Shown here one piece after another: positions 34,877 through 41,730 of a stretch of DNA of 41,730 bases. The translations under genes and the position numbers were made by a program. Position 1 is the first letter of the stretch; every line of letters begins with the position of its first letter. The notes under the pieces are model-generated. The model searched no databases and was not told the origin of the DNA. It worked only from the letters and a program-made list of their open reading frames with translations. Location of the stretch: the NCBI GenBank assembly GCA_015272165.1, contig JACYMF010000079.1, positions 1 through 41,730 of the forward strand, in the 5' to 3' direction. The stretch is from Cyanobacterium sp. T60_A2020_053. GTDB lineage: Bacteria > Cyanobacteriota > Cyanobacteriia > Cyanobacteriales > Cyanobacteriaceae.

Positions 34877-35256
34877 TCATCCTTAAACTGATGAGAAAAA
34901 ATGGTTTTCTTCTTTCTCTTTCCGAATTACCATTTTACGCTCATTTTTACCTACTGCAAATGTTATTTTTTGTTAACAAAACAACAAAATGTATTATTTT
35001 ATACAGAATATTTGTTTAAATATAGGTAAGGAAGGATTAATAAAGAATGGTGTCGTGATGGTAATGGATAATTGACAATTATAAAGTTTTATTATTCCCG
35101 TGTAATATATCTAATCCTGTATTTTAACGGCACTTAATAAAAAAAAGCGTGATTTTGCACATTTTTTGATGCTTGTATTAGGTTTTAATCCTTGTGAATC
35201 AACATTTCTGAATTATTCATCAAACCCTTAGTAGAAAAAAGTTAGGAGAAAAAATT
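34877..35256. other. Intergenic region, divergent promoters expected
   Basis: This 380-bp A/T-rich gap has the phrase GGATAATTGACAATTATAAA near 35064, one of several dispersed A/T-rich phrases also seen at about 13904, 36996 and 40640. A ribosome site AGGAG precedes the small gene at 35257. I see no RNA gene or other frame. Confidence 0.5.
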
Positions 35257-35457
35257 ATGGATACTAAAGCACAAGCCCGTATTTTGATGATGAGTCATCA
35301 TCATGCCATCAAAAACCGTCAACAATCCATGTTAGGCAGAGTTGCCCAAGAAATCGGCATGGATATTCATTCTTCTGATCATTGGAATGAAATTCAAGGC
35401 AAACCAAGTTATAGAGCTCGTAAGAATTATGATCGCTCCAATGCTACTCTAAGCTAG
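35257..35457 (+). CDS. Small conserved cyanobacterial protein, 66 aa
   Basis: ATG at 35257 with AGGAG nine bases upstream. Sequence: MDTKAQARILMMSHHHAIKN then RQQSMLGRVAQEIGMDIHSS, an SDHWNEIQGKPS segment and a basic RARKNYDRSNATLS end. Basic, histidine-rich in the first third, no membrane span or known motif. I believe similar proteins are conserved in cyanobacteria, but function is unknown. It stands alone between the dihydroorotase-like gene (divergent) and the tRNA. Confidence 0.65.
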   Translation: MDTKAQARILMMSHHHAIKNRQQSMLGRVAQEIGMDIHSSDHWNEIQGKPSYRARKNYDRSNATLS

Positions 35458-35559
35458 TTAGGTAATGGGTAATGATAAGGCTTTATCATCTCACCATAGT
35501 ATTCATTATTTTGTTTTTTTTAAAACTCCTATGAGGGGTTAAGAAGTATTGGCAAATAC

Positions 35560-35648
35560 GGAGAGAGAGGGATTCGAACCCTCGGTGGAGCTATAAACCC
35601 CACAACTTCTTAGCAGGAAGCCGCTTTCAACCGCTCAGCCATCTCTCC
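35560..35648 (-). tRNA. tRNA-Ser (anticodon GCU)
   Basis: Read on the minus strand it starts GGAGAGATGGCTGAGCGGTT and ends GAATCCCTCTCTCTCC. A 7-bp acceptor stem (GGAGAGA with TCTCTCC), the D-arm GGCTGAGCGGTTGAAAG, an anticodon loop CTGCTAA with GCT, a long variable arm typical of class II tRNAs and the T-loop GGTTCGAATCC are all present. CCA is not encoded. Length is 89 nt. Confidence 0.95.
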
Positions 35649-35776
35649 AATCGTACTAAACAATTATAGCAAAGTTATCTTTTTTTTGGCAAGACTAATT
35701 ACTTTTTTTTTGGCTTTTCTCTTTTCTGATAATATTATGATTAAAGCCCATAAAGGATTGTGATAGTATTTTCAAA

Positions 35777-36667
35777 ATGTTAGAGATCAAAAATTTAGTT
35801 AAATTTTACGGTAGTAATCGAGTTTTAGATAACCTAAATTTAACAGTCAAAGAAGGTGAAATTTATGGTCTTTTAGGTGCTAATGGCGCAGGGAAAACTA
35901 CCACTATTAATATTATTTGTGGTTTGTTAAATTATGATGATGGTATTGTTAAAATAAATCAAGAAAATCTATCTCTTAAATCAAAATATTGGTTAGGGGT
36001 AGCACCTCAAGAAAATTTACTTTATTCTCAGTTAAGTTGTCTGGAAAATCTGAGCTTTTTTGGTAAAATCTATGGTCTTAAAGGCACTCAATTAAAAAGT
36101 GCTATTCATGCTAGTTTAGAAGGGGTTAATCTCTCGGCGAGGGGCGCTGATGCCGTAGAAAATCTCAGTGGTGGAATGCAGAGGAGAATTAATATTGCTG
36201 TGGCATTGGTTCATTCCCCTAAATTGCTAATATTAGATGAGCCTACTACAGGCTTAGACATTGAGGCTCGTTATGAAATTTGGCAGTTAATTCTTCATCT
36301 CAAAAGTCAAGGTATGACAATTTTATTAACCACTCACTTACTAGATGAAGCCCAAAAATTGTGTGACCGTATTGGTATTCTTAAACAAGGTAAAATTGTA
36401 GCGGAAGGGGCGCTGGATCAGTTACGTCAATTAGTTCCAGCCCAAGAAATAATTTTGGTAAAAACTGATGATGAAGAAAAGGCAATTATGATGGCTAAAA
36501 AACATGGTTTTGGTCATCGTTTTTATGCTGGTGAGTTAGCATTTTTGTTACCTGAATCCATGAGTTTAGAAAATATTATTCGCTGTTTTGATGGGCTTAC
36601 CCTAACCTCAGTTACCAAACAAGTTGTCAACCTTGACCATATTTACTTAGAGGTTACTAAAAATTAG
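35777..36667 (+). CDS. ABC transporter ATP-binding protein (ABC-2 type)
   Basis: 296 residues. Walker A GANGAGKTTT (about 35-44), Q-loop VAPQENLLY, signature NLSGGMQRRINIA (about 129), Walker B LLILDEPTTGLD and switch THLLDEAQ. The DrrA/CcmA/NatA-like layout, with a C-terminal regulatory part of about 80 residues, is typical of exporters with a separate ABC-2 permease, which is not next to it here; the following 360 bp are non-coding. Substrate unknown. The octamer occurs twice (36143, 36407). Confidence 0.92.
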   Translation: MLEIKNLVKFYGSNRVLDNLNLTVKEGEIYGLLGANGAGKTTTINIICGLLNYDDGIVKINQENLSLKSKYWLGVAPQENLLYSQLSCLENLSFFGKIYGLKGTQLKSAIHASLEGVNLSARGADAVENLSGGMQRRINIAVALVHSPKLLILDEPTTGLDIEARYEIWQLILHLKSQGMTILLTTHLLDEAQKLCDRIGILKQGKIVAEGALDQLRQLVPAQEIILVKTDDEEKAIMMAKKHGFGHRFYAGELAFLLPESMSLENIIRCFDGLTLTSVTKQVVNLDHIYLEVTKN

Positions 36668-36728
36668 GGCGCTATTTCTACCACATTCGGGCTAGAAGCC
36701 CAATATACTGATTATACTTCGCCCCACA

Positions 36729-36756
36729 CCCACCGTGTAATGAATTACACGGCTAA
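36729..36756. repeat. 28-bp palindromic repeat, copy 2
   Basis: Inverse of the repeat at 4351-4378: CCCACCGTGTAAT and ATTACACGGCTAA around GA. All 26 outer bases match the other copy once inverted; only the central dinucleotide differs in relation to the flanks. Confidence 0.8.
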
Positions 36757-36793
36757 TGAGTTTACGTTCAATAAATTGAACTAAGGTTATTTT

Positions 36794-36905
36794 AGCGTTG
36801 CTGATTTAAGCTATGAAAATAAAAATCTCATAATCTCAAATATTGGTTATTTAATCATTTACTGATCGGTATTAAATACAAATTATCTTTGAAATCAGCA
36901 ACGCC
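36794..36905. mobile_element. MITE-like element, family 2 (112 bp)
   Basis: Terminal inverted repeats AGCGTTGCTGATTTAA and GGCGTTGCTGATTTCAA (the second read on the minus strand), flanked by an 8-bp direct duplication GTTATTTT (36786-36793 and 36906-36913). Internal sequence is A/T-rich and non-coding. The transposase family is unidentified. Confidence 0.8.
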
Positions 36906-37029
36906 GTTATTTTTAATTGATTTATAATTAATCCAGCGAACTTGATATTAAATATGTATTGGCTTATAGATACGACACATTAAGATAAAACCTCATAATT
37001 GTCCATTATCCATTGTCCATTATCAATTC

Positions 37030-38325
37030 CTAAATACCTAGTCTTTCAAAAACTTGATCTAAATTCTTCAGATGCTGATTAGGATCAAAACAAGTATTTA
37101 TTTCCGATGGTGATAGATTTTCTTTGATGTCCTTGTGATTTTCAATCAACTGTCGGAAGTTACCTTCGGTGGTATTCCATGCTTGATGGGCGCACTCCTG
37201 CACAATACGATACGCTTCCTCTCGACTCATACCCTTTGCCACCAATGCTAATAATACTTTTTGAGAAAAAATAACTCCTCCGTAAACATTCATGTTACGA
37301 AGCATATTTTCAGGATAAACCAGTAAATTTTGAATCAAATTAGTGGTTTCTTTGAGCATAAAATGAATCAAAATGCAAGTATCAGGTAAAATCACCCTTT
37401 CTACTGAACTATGAGAAATATCTCTTTCATGCCATAGGGCAACATTTTCCAGCGCTGCCACTGCATTACCTCGAATGATGCGCGCCATACCCGTAATTCT
37501 TTCACTACGAATGGGATTACGTTTGTGAGGCATAGCAGATGAGCCTTTTTGACCTTTAGAAAAATATTCTTCCACTTCTAATACATCCGTGCGCTGAAGG
37601 TTGCGGATTTCTACAGCAAATCGTTCTAAAGAAGCGCCCACCAACGCAATCTGTTGCACAAACTCGGCATGACGATCTCTGGAAATTACCTGCGTGGAAG
37701 CGGTATCAGGTTCTAAGCCTAAAATTTGACAAGCGATGGCTTCAATGCGAGGATCGATATTGGCATAAGTACCCACAGCGCCCGAAATCTGCCCTACAGC
37801 GACATCCTGACGTAATCTCACCAAACGCTCTCGGTTACGGCGCATTTCTGCCAACCATCCTGCCAATTTAAAACCGAAGGTAATGGGCTCACCATGGATA
37901 CCGTGAGAACGACCCACCATGATAGTATAACGGTGTTGTTGTGCTTGGTAGCGAATCGCTTGGATAGTTTCTTCCACCGCTTCGAGAATGAGATTTAAAC
38001 TAGCGACCATTTGCAAAGCGAGGGCAGTATCTAGCATATCCGAGCTAGTCATGCCTAAGTGAATATAGCGCCCGGCATCTCCCACATATTCGTTAACATT
38101 GGTCAAAAAAGCGATGACATCGTGGCGCACTTCCGCTTCAATTTCTAAGACTCGGTTAACATCAAAATTGGCTTTAGCTTTAATTTCTTCTACGGCTTCG
38201 GGGGGGATATTTCCTAATTGGGCTTGGGCTTCACATACGGCAATTTCTACCTGTAACCATGTTTTTAAGCGGTAGTTATCAGTCCAAATTTCACCCATTT
38301 CTGGGAGGGTATAGCGTTCAATCAC
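37030..38325 (-). CDS. purB: Adenylosuccinate lyase
   Basis: Catalyses two steps of purine synthesis: SAICAR to AICAR and adenylosuccinate to AMP, each releasing fumarate. 431 residues from a GTG at 38325, giving MIERYTLPEMGEIW, the family N-terminus; an upstream ATG at 38352 would add nine residues (MYLQKRKIA) and cannot be excluded. Family marks: HLGMTSSDMLDTALAL (about 86-101), VGRSHGIHGEPITFGFK with catalytic His (about 135-151) and the flexible-loop signature GSSAMPHKRNP (about 263-273). The length matches short bacterial PurB. Several octamer copies fall inside. Confidence 0.96.
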   Translation of the reverse strand: MIERYTLPEMGEIWTDNYRLKTWLQVEIAVCEAQAQLGNIPPEAVEEIKAKANFDVNRVLEIEAEVRHDVIAFLTNVNEYVGDAGRYIHLGMTSSDMLDTALALQMVASLNLILEAVEETIQAIRYQAQQHRYTIMVGRSHGIHGEPITFGFKLAGWLAEMRRNRERLVRLRQDVAVGQISGAVGTYANIDPRIEAIACQILGLEPDTASTQVISRDRHAEFVQQIALVGASLERFAVEIRNLQRTDVLEVEEYFSKGQKGSSAMPHKRNPIRSERITGMARIIRGNAVAALENVALWHERDISHSSVERVILPDTCILIHFMLKETTNLIQNLLVYPENMLRNMNVYGGVIFSQKVLLALVAKGMSREEAYRIVQECAHQAWNTTEGNFRQLIENHKDIKENLSPSEINTCFDPNQHLKNLDQVFERLGI

Positions 38326-38426
38326 TGCGATTTTTCGTTTTTGCAAATACAACCTAACGATTATATCAGAAAAAATGAGCTACGGTGGAGGGCGCCGGTT
38401 GGGGGTTTTTAATTTATTCAGCAACC

Positions 38427-40562
38427 CTAATTATTAACAATTTCTGTGTTTCGAATTAACCACTTATTATTAACTTTTACTAACTCATATTTTACCAAAA
38501 TTTCTTCATCGTAAGAACGAATATTATCCAATCTACCGTTACTAAAAAACTCTGATTTTTCCCTTACTCTGGCAATAATATTACCTTGATTTAGGTTTTG
38601 AGGATTGACGTTAACCCCTTCAATGGTAACGTTATGTTGGTAACGGCGGTAAGCATTTTGATTTTTGAGGGCGCTGATATTGTTACGCCAAATTGACAGC
38701 AGGGGATCGACTAGGATGCTTTCTAAAGCTGATATGTTGTATTCAGCGCCCGTCGCTTGTGATTTTGCCTCTAGCCATTGATTGATGATGATAACAGCGC
38801 CCTCCGCCGTTAGCGGATTATCAGCGCCTATAGCCTCTTCCGCCACAATTTCTTCGGGTAACTGAATGAGAGGTTCTGTTAATGATAGCTCAAGATTGTT
38901 GTCTCGGCGCCCGATATTAACAAGGGAAGCAAAGTTATTGAGAATGACATTAACTAAAACAGCCAAGATAATCAAAACTAAAATTGACAGGGAAACATTA
39001 ACAATTAACCCCGATTTTTCTTTCTTGTCTTCGACTTCTATTTCATCATCATCGTTATTAACCACATCAGGGATAATAGTTTTTTCTGCTTCGAGATTTT
39101 CTGACAAAAAGGAGTTGAAATTAACTAACTCAGAGTCATCATTAGTGGGAATCGTTGTTTCCTCAACGGGGTTTTCTGTTTCACGAAGGGCGCTGGGATA
39201 CTCCACATTAACAGGAATATCATCCAAACTATCAGGAAGGGCTTGAGAAGCTATTTTTTTTAAAGTAATATCATCCCCATCAGAATCTCTTTCGGGGGGG
39301 GCAATTTTTTCTAAATAATTTTGTACACGTTCATCCTCAAAGTATAATTGTACGGAAAAAGACTCTTTATCTAAGTTTTTAAATTGTTCAGAAAGCTCCT
39401 CTTGAAACCATTTCTCAGTATAAAGAAGTAAACCCGGTACTAAATCTAAAGAATTGGCAGATTTTTCTAAAACAAAATTAAGTTTTTCTGCTTCTCTACT
39501 CTGTTTGACAAATACTTGTGCTTGGGCAATTTCCCCTAATAAAAACGCACAAATTGACTGCTCAATACAAACATCTTGATGATGATTTAATTGAATTAAG
39601 AGTTTTTTGGCTTCAAGGATATATTCTGGTTTTCTTTCCGTAAAACCCATTACCATTAAAGCATTAATAGATAAATATTTAGCTATGTTTGAAGGGCGCT
39701 GGGCTTCGGTGGCAAAAAATTCTTGTTGCTCTCGGGCGCTAAGATATGATCTAATTTGTTGAATAAAACGCAAAAAATCATCAGTATTTAAGCCCGATTG
39801 ATCATCATTTTTGCCCTCAATGCCACCCCTAGCGTCAAGCATTTGTGACAATAAATCCAGCGCCCTCCGCCGATGTTGAAATTCACTGGTATCTTGAGTA
39901 AGTAGTTGCAGAATGAGATAAGGGCGTAATTTACAGCGATTGTCATTGATTTCCCGCCTTAATGATGGTAAACAATCTTCTTCCTCTAACAAAGAATAAG
40001 CCTTAACCAAATAAATGTCAGCATCATCATATTCCTGCTGTTGCCACTTTTCTCGTGCCAATTCCCAATTACTATTGACTACCGTCAAAATTAAATCTTG
40101 CCAAATTTTCGGTAATACTTCCGTTTGTTGAGTAATTTCTGTTAGTTTTTCTTTTCCTTCTACATAAGGTTGTGCCAAAGTTGACACCAACTCATATTCT
40201 CCCAATTCCTGTAACATCATCAAAGCGCCGATAAATTCATCCTTTTCCACATCAATGGTAGGATTAATCGTTTCACCATCGAGAAGACTCACCGCTTCAC
40301 TGATACTCACTTCACTATCACTATCCCACAATGATTCTGTGGTAGTAGGAAATACTTTATCGTCATAATCTTGACGGCTTTTCTCGTTTTTGAGAATGTT
40401 ATAAGCATGGGTAATTAAATTTTGACGAGATTTAATGCCGTACTCACTGTATTCACCATGGGGTATTTGCGTGATACGATCTTCGTATGCAGAAACAATC
40501 AAATCTGATTCAGCTTGGAGGGGAATACCTAATATACGGTAGTAGTCTAAAGGAATTTGCAC
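38427..40562 (-). CDS. ftn2: Cell division protein ARC6/Ftn2 (ZipN)
   Basis: Membrane organiser of the FtsZ ring in cyanobacteria, homologous to plastid ARC6. Starting at the GTG at 40562 (MQIPLDYYRILGIPLQA) gives 711 residues; the longer frame from 40607 adds 15 unrelated ones. N-terminal J-like domain (about 5-70) without the HPD triad; helical repeats (about 90-420); an acidic, low-complexity linker; one membrane span (about 510-540, VSLSILVLIILAVLVNVILN); and a C-terminal IMS-type domain (about 590-710) with AVIIINQWLEAKSQATG and YELVKVNNKWLIRNTEIV. In ARC6 the N-terminal side binds FtsZ. The gene is called zipN in Synechocystis. Divergent from the PSII S4 gene. Confidence 0.93.
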   Translation of the reverse strand: MQIPLDYYRILGIPLQAESDLIVSAYEDRITQIPHGEYSEYGIKSRQNLITHAYNILKNEKSRQDYDDKVFPTTTESLWDSDSEVSISEAVSLLDGETINPTIDVEKDEFIGALMMLQELGEYELVSTLAQPYVEGKEKLTEITQQTEVLPKIWQDLILTVVNSNWELAREKWQQQEYDDADIYLVKAYSLLEEEDCLPSLRREINDNRCKLRPYLILQLLTQDTSEFQHRRRALDLLSQMLDARGGIEGKNDDQSGLNTDDFLRFIQQIRSYLSAREQQEFFATEAQRPSNIAKYLSINALMVMGFTERKPEYILEAKKLLIQLNHHQDVCIEQSICAFLLGEIAQAQVFVKQSREAEKLNFVLEKSANSLDLVPGLLLYTEKWFQEELSEQFKNLDKESFSVQLYFEDERVQNYLEKIAPPERDSDGDDITLKKIASQALPDSLDDIPVNVEYPSALRETENPVEETTIPTNDDSELVNFNSFLSENLEAEKTIIPDVVNNDDDEIEVEDKKEKSGLIVNVSLSILVLIILAVLVNVILNNFASLVNIGRRDNNLELSLTEPLIQLPEEIVAEEAIGADNPLTAEGAVIIINQWLEAKSQATGAEYNISALESILVDPLLSIWRNNISALKNQNAYRRYQHNVTIEGVNVNPQNLNQGNIIARVREKSEFFSNGRLDNIRSYDEEILVKYELVKVNNKWLIRNTEIVNN

Positions 40563-40698
40563 AGCTAACCTAGAGAAATAGTGAGATTTTACTTTAACAG
40601 TTAGCAAAATTTTAGCTTACATTGCACTAATATTGAATAATTGATAATTGAAAATGGACAATGGACAATTCATAATTCATAAACCGTAATTCGTAAAT

Positions 40699-41478
40699 AT
40701 GTTACCAAGAGAAGAAATTTTAAAAAGAGTTGAAAATCGAGAAGAAATTGCTAAGGTATTAGATAAAGCGGATCAGGCTATCAAAACATGGGAATTAGTA
40801 GTAACTGACTTTTTATCCCCTCCTGTATTAGTAGAAGTACAACAAATTTTTGCCCAACTGACAGAAGTAAAAATAATTTGTTGGGGCGGTTTTCCCCAAG
40901 CGGAAAGGCAAAGGGTGGGAATCCACCGAGAAGAAATCCCCTGCGAGGTGTCAGAGATGCCGGTGAGGGCGCTGGATATTGCTGGTAACTTCTTATTCGA
41001 TACGGCTACCCATCGAGATTTTTTAGGCGCGATTTTGGGCGCTGGAATTGTTCGTGAAAAAATAGGTGATATTCTTGTACTAGGGGAGAGGGGCGCTCAA
41101 GTGGTAGTAACTCCAGAAATGGTTGATTTCCTGACGGTTTCCCTTGGGCAAGTGCGCTCAGTGCCTGTTAAAACAAGGTTAATCGCATTATCCGAATTGA
41201 AGGTTAGAGAGCCGAAAAAGAAGGAAATGACTACCGTTGAGGCTTCTTTACGACTAGATGCGGTGGCATCTTTTGGTTTTGGTTTATCTCGCTCAAAAAT
41301 GGTCGATGCCATCAATAATGGTGATGTGAGAGTAAATTGGAAGGAAATTACTCAATCTAGCCATAACTTGAAAAGTGGTGATTTGGTTTCTTTTCGGGGT
41401 AAAGGTAGGTTAGAAATTGGTGAAATTAATGTTACTAAAAAAGAGCGTTATCGCATTAGTTTAGTTCGTTTTGTTTAA
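40699..41478 (+). CDS. Photosystem II S4-domain protein (YlmH-like)
   Basis: 259 residues. The N-terminal two thirds resemble YlmH (LPREEILKRVENREEIAKVL, ICWGGFPQAERQRVGIHREE, DFLGAILGAGIVREKIGDIL), and the C-terminal 80 residues hold an S4 RNA-binding domain (LRLDAVASFGFGLSRSKMVD, about 184-203, then NNGDVRVNWKE). Cyanobacterial members are named PSII S4 proteins because of their plastid/PSII link; YlmH in Firmicutes assists rescue of stalled ribosomes. RNA binding is expected, and the exact role here is open. Three octamer-type copies within 130 bp (40965, 41037, 41090) encode repeated R/G-A-L/G segments. Confidence 0.9.
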   Translation: MLPREEILKRVENREEIAKVLDKADQAIKTWELVVTDFLSPPVLVEVQQIFAQLTEVKIICWGGFPQAERQRVGIHREEIPCEVSEMPVRALDIAGNFLFDTATHRDFLGAILGAGIVREKIGDILVLGERGAQVVVTPEMVDFLTVSLGQVRSVPVKTRLIALSELKVREPKKKEMTTVEASLRLDAVASFGFGLSRSKMVDAINNGDVRVNWKEITQSSHNLKSGDLVSFRGKGRLEIGEINVTKKERYRISLVRFV

Positions 41479-41547
41479 GCACTAAAAACATATTATTCAC
41501 TTACTATTGTTTGAGGGTTTTTTCATTGTCGGCATTCAAACGCTTTG

Positions 41548-41588
41548 CCCTCACCCCCAACCCCTCTCCCACAGGAGAGGGGAGTAAA
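41548..41588. repeat. Interspersed G/C-rich palindromic repeat, intact copy
   Basis: CCCTCACCCCCAACCCC continuing through CTCTCCCACAGGAGAGGGG to GAGTAA; the second half is a hairpin. A split copy is at 21481-21740, and a variant with CTCTCCTGCGGGAGAGG sits at about 4446-4470 in the truncated restriction gene. Confidence 0.8.
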
Positions 41589-41655
41589 TAAAACCTCATC
41601 ATTATCAATTATCAATTGTCCATTGCCCTTTTTATCTTGAAATGTGAGTGAAAGA

Positions 41656-41704
41656 CCCCCGTTGAATTTCTCAACAAAAAAATACCCACTGAAATCAACG
41701 GGGG
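41656..41704. other. Strong hairpin at the window end
   Basis: CCCCCGTTGA pairs perfectly with TCAACGGGGG, then, after a one-base bulge, TTTC pairs with GAAA; the loop is about 20 nt and A-rich. It is not followed by a T-run. It could be an RNA leader element, part of a repeat, or a transposon end whose remainder lies outside the window. Confidence 0.5.
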
Positions 41705-41730
41705 ATGTAAACGAACCAACAAAAAAATCG

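Larger units (their letters stand above)
36668..37029. other. Intergenic region holding several small repeats
   Basis: This 362-bp convergent gap (both flanking genes end here) contains an octamer variant GGGCGCTA right after the ABC stop, a hairpin GGGCT-AGA-AGCCC at 36689-36701, the 28-bp palindrome, a 112-bp inverted-repeat element, and an inverted family 4 end near 36940. The end of the gap has A/T-rich phrases based on TAATTGTCCATTATCCATTG. Confidence 0.7.
1458..41097. repeat. Dispersed octamer GGGCGCTG / CAGCGCCC, about 55 exact copies
   Basis: Found in both orientations through the whole window, about one per 750 bp. Intergenic examples with the longer form GGTGRAGGGCGCTGG lie at 3783-3800 (inverted), 9362-9375, 16712-16730, 19963-19979, 22379-22394 and 31893-31911 (inverted); variants with one change lie at 33475-33482 and 38390-38397. 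Coding examples include 1458, 1595, 15163, 18868, 19218, 25702, 26838, 36143, 36407, 39188, 39697, 40965 and 41037. Single-base variants (GGGCGCTA, GGGCGCCC, AAGCGCCC) are also common. Counts are by eye. Confidence 0.85.

Overview
The window is chromosomal DNA from a low-GC (roughly mid-30s percent by eye) unicellular cyanobacterium, most like the Geminocystis/Cyanobacterium type of lineage. Evidence for a cyanobacterium: an ARC6/Ftn2 (ZipN) division protein, a photosystem II S4-domain protein, the cyanobacterial type of PilB with a C-terminal four-cysteine motif, a PilL-like CheA hybrid kinase without an Hpt domain, a Mo-nitrogenase C-terminal-domain protein, the cyanobacterial dihydroorotase-like protein, and numerous DUF29, Uma2 and DUF6887/6888-type small genes. 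The genus is inference.

Layout. 1-5.1 kb: right end of an IS200/IS605-type element, a small hypothetical gene, an M23 peptidase (-), a C-terminally extended [2Fe-2S] ferredoxin, a nuclease-like lipoprotein, a PIN-toxin remnant, a pair of tiny genes (DUF6888/DUF6887-like) and a truncated MmeI-type restriction enzyme that keeps only its nuclease domain. 5.1-9.0 kb: a 1291-residue PilL/CheA hybrid kinase with two receivers. 9.4-10.2 kb: a secreted-protein gene cut off by a REP-associated transposase, with REP sequences. 10.2-19.4 kb: mainly housekeeping (carB, an NlpE-META protein, rsmA, terD, class I nrdA). 19.4-22.4 kb: accessory cluster of two DUF29 genes, a membrane protein, a decayed toxin-antitoxin pair, a 217-bp inverted-repeat element and a Uma2 gene. 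22.4-28.4 kb: gltS, dnaK and pilB. 28.5-33.5 kb: Uma2, a small Mo-nitrogenase-like protein, a solute-binding protein overlapping a thioesterase, and a small gene followed by proB. 33.6-41.7 kb: a dihydroorotase-like protein lacking its metal ligands, tRNA-Ser(GCU), an ABC ATPase, purB, ftn2/zipN and the PSII S4 protein.

The strongest non-genic signal is an asymmetric octamer, GGGCGCTG (complement CAGCGCCC). I count about 55 exact copies by eye, in both orientations and in both coding and intergenic DNA, and many one-mismatch copies; base composition alone predicts fewer than one. Intergenic copies often share a longer form, GGTGRAGGGCGCTGGTTT. The usual cyanobacterial HIP1 palindrome GCGATCGC was not seen. 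This looks like a HIP1-type iterated motif of different sequence, and I regard it as the best candidate for something undescribed here.

The intergenic spaces also hold four families of small inverted-repeat (MITE-like) elements, three of them with direct target duplications visible, plus REP sequences, heptamer and 18-bp tandem repeats and several short palindromes. Motility/pilus functions (PilL-like kinase, PilB), nucleotide synthesis (carB, nrdA, purB, pyrC-like) and division (ftn2) are represented, but few genes form long operons; clear coupling is seen only for the hypothetical gene with proB (6-nt gap), the thioesterase with the solute-binding protein (4-nt overlap) and the DUF6888/6887 pair.
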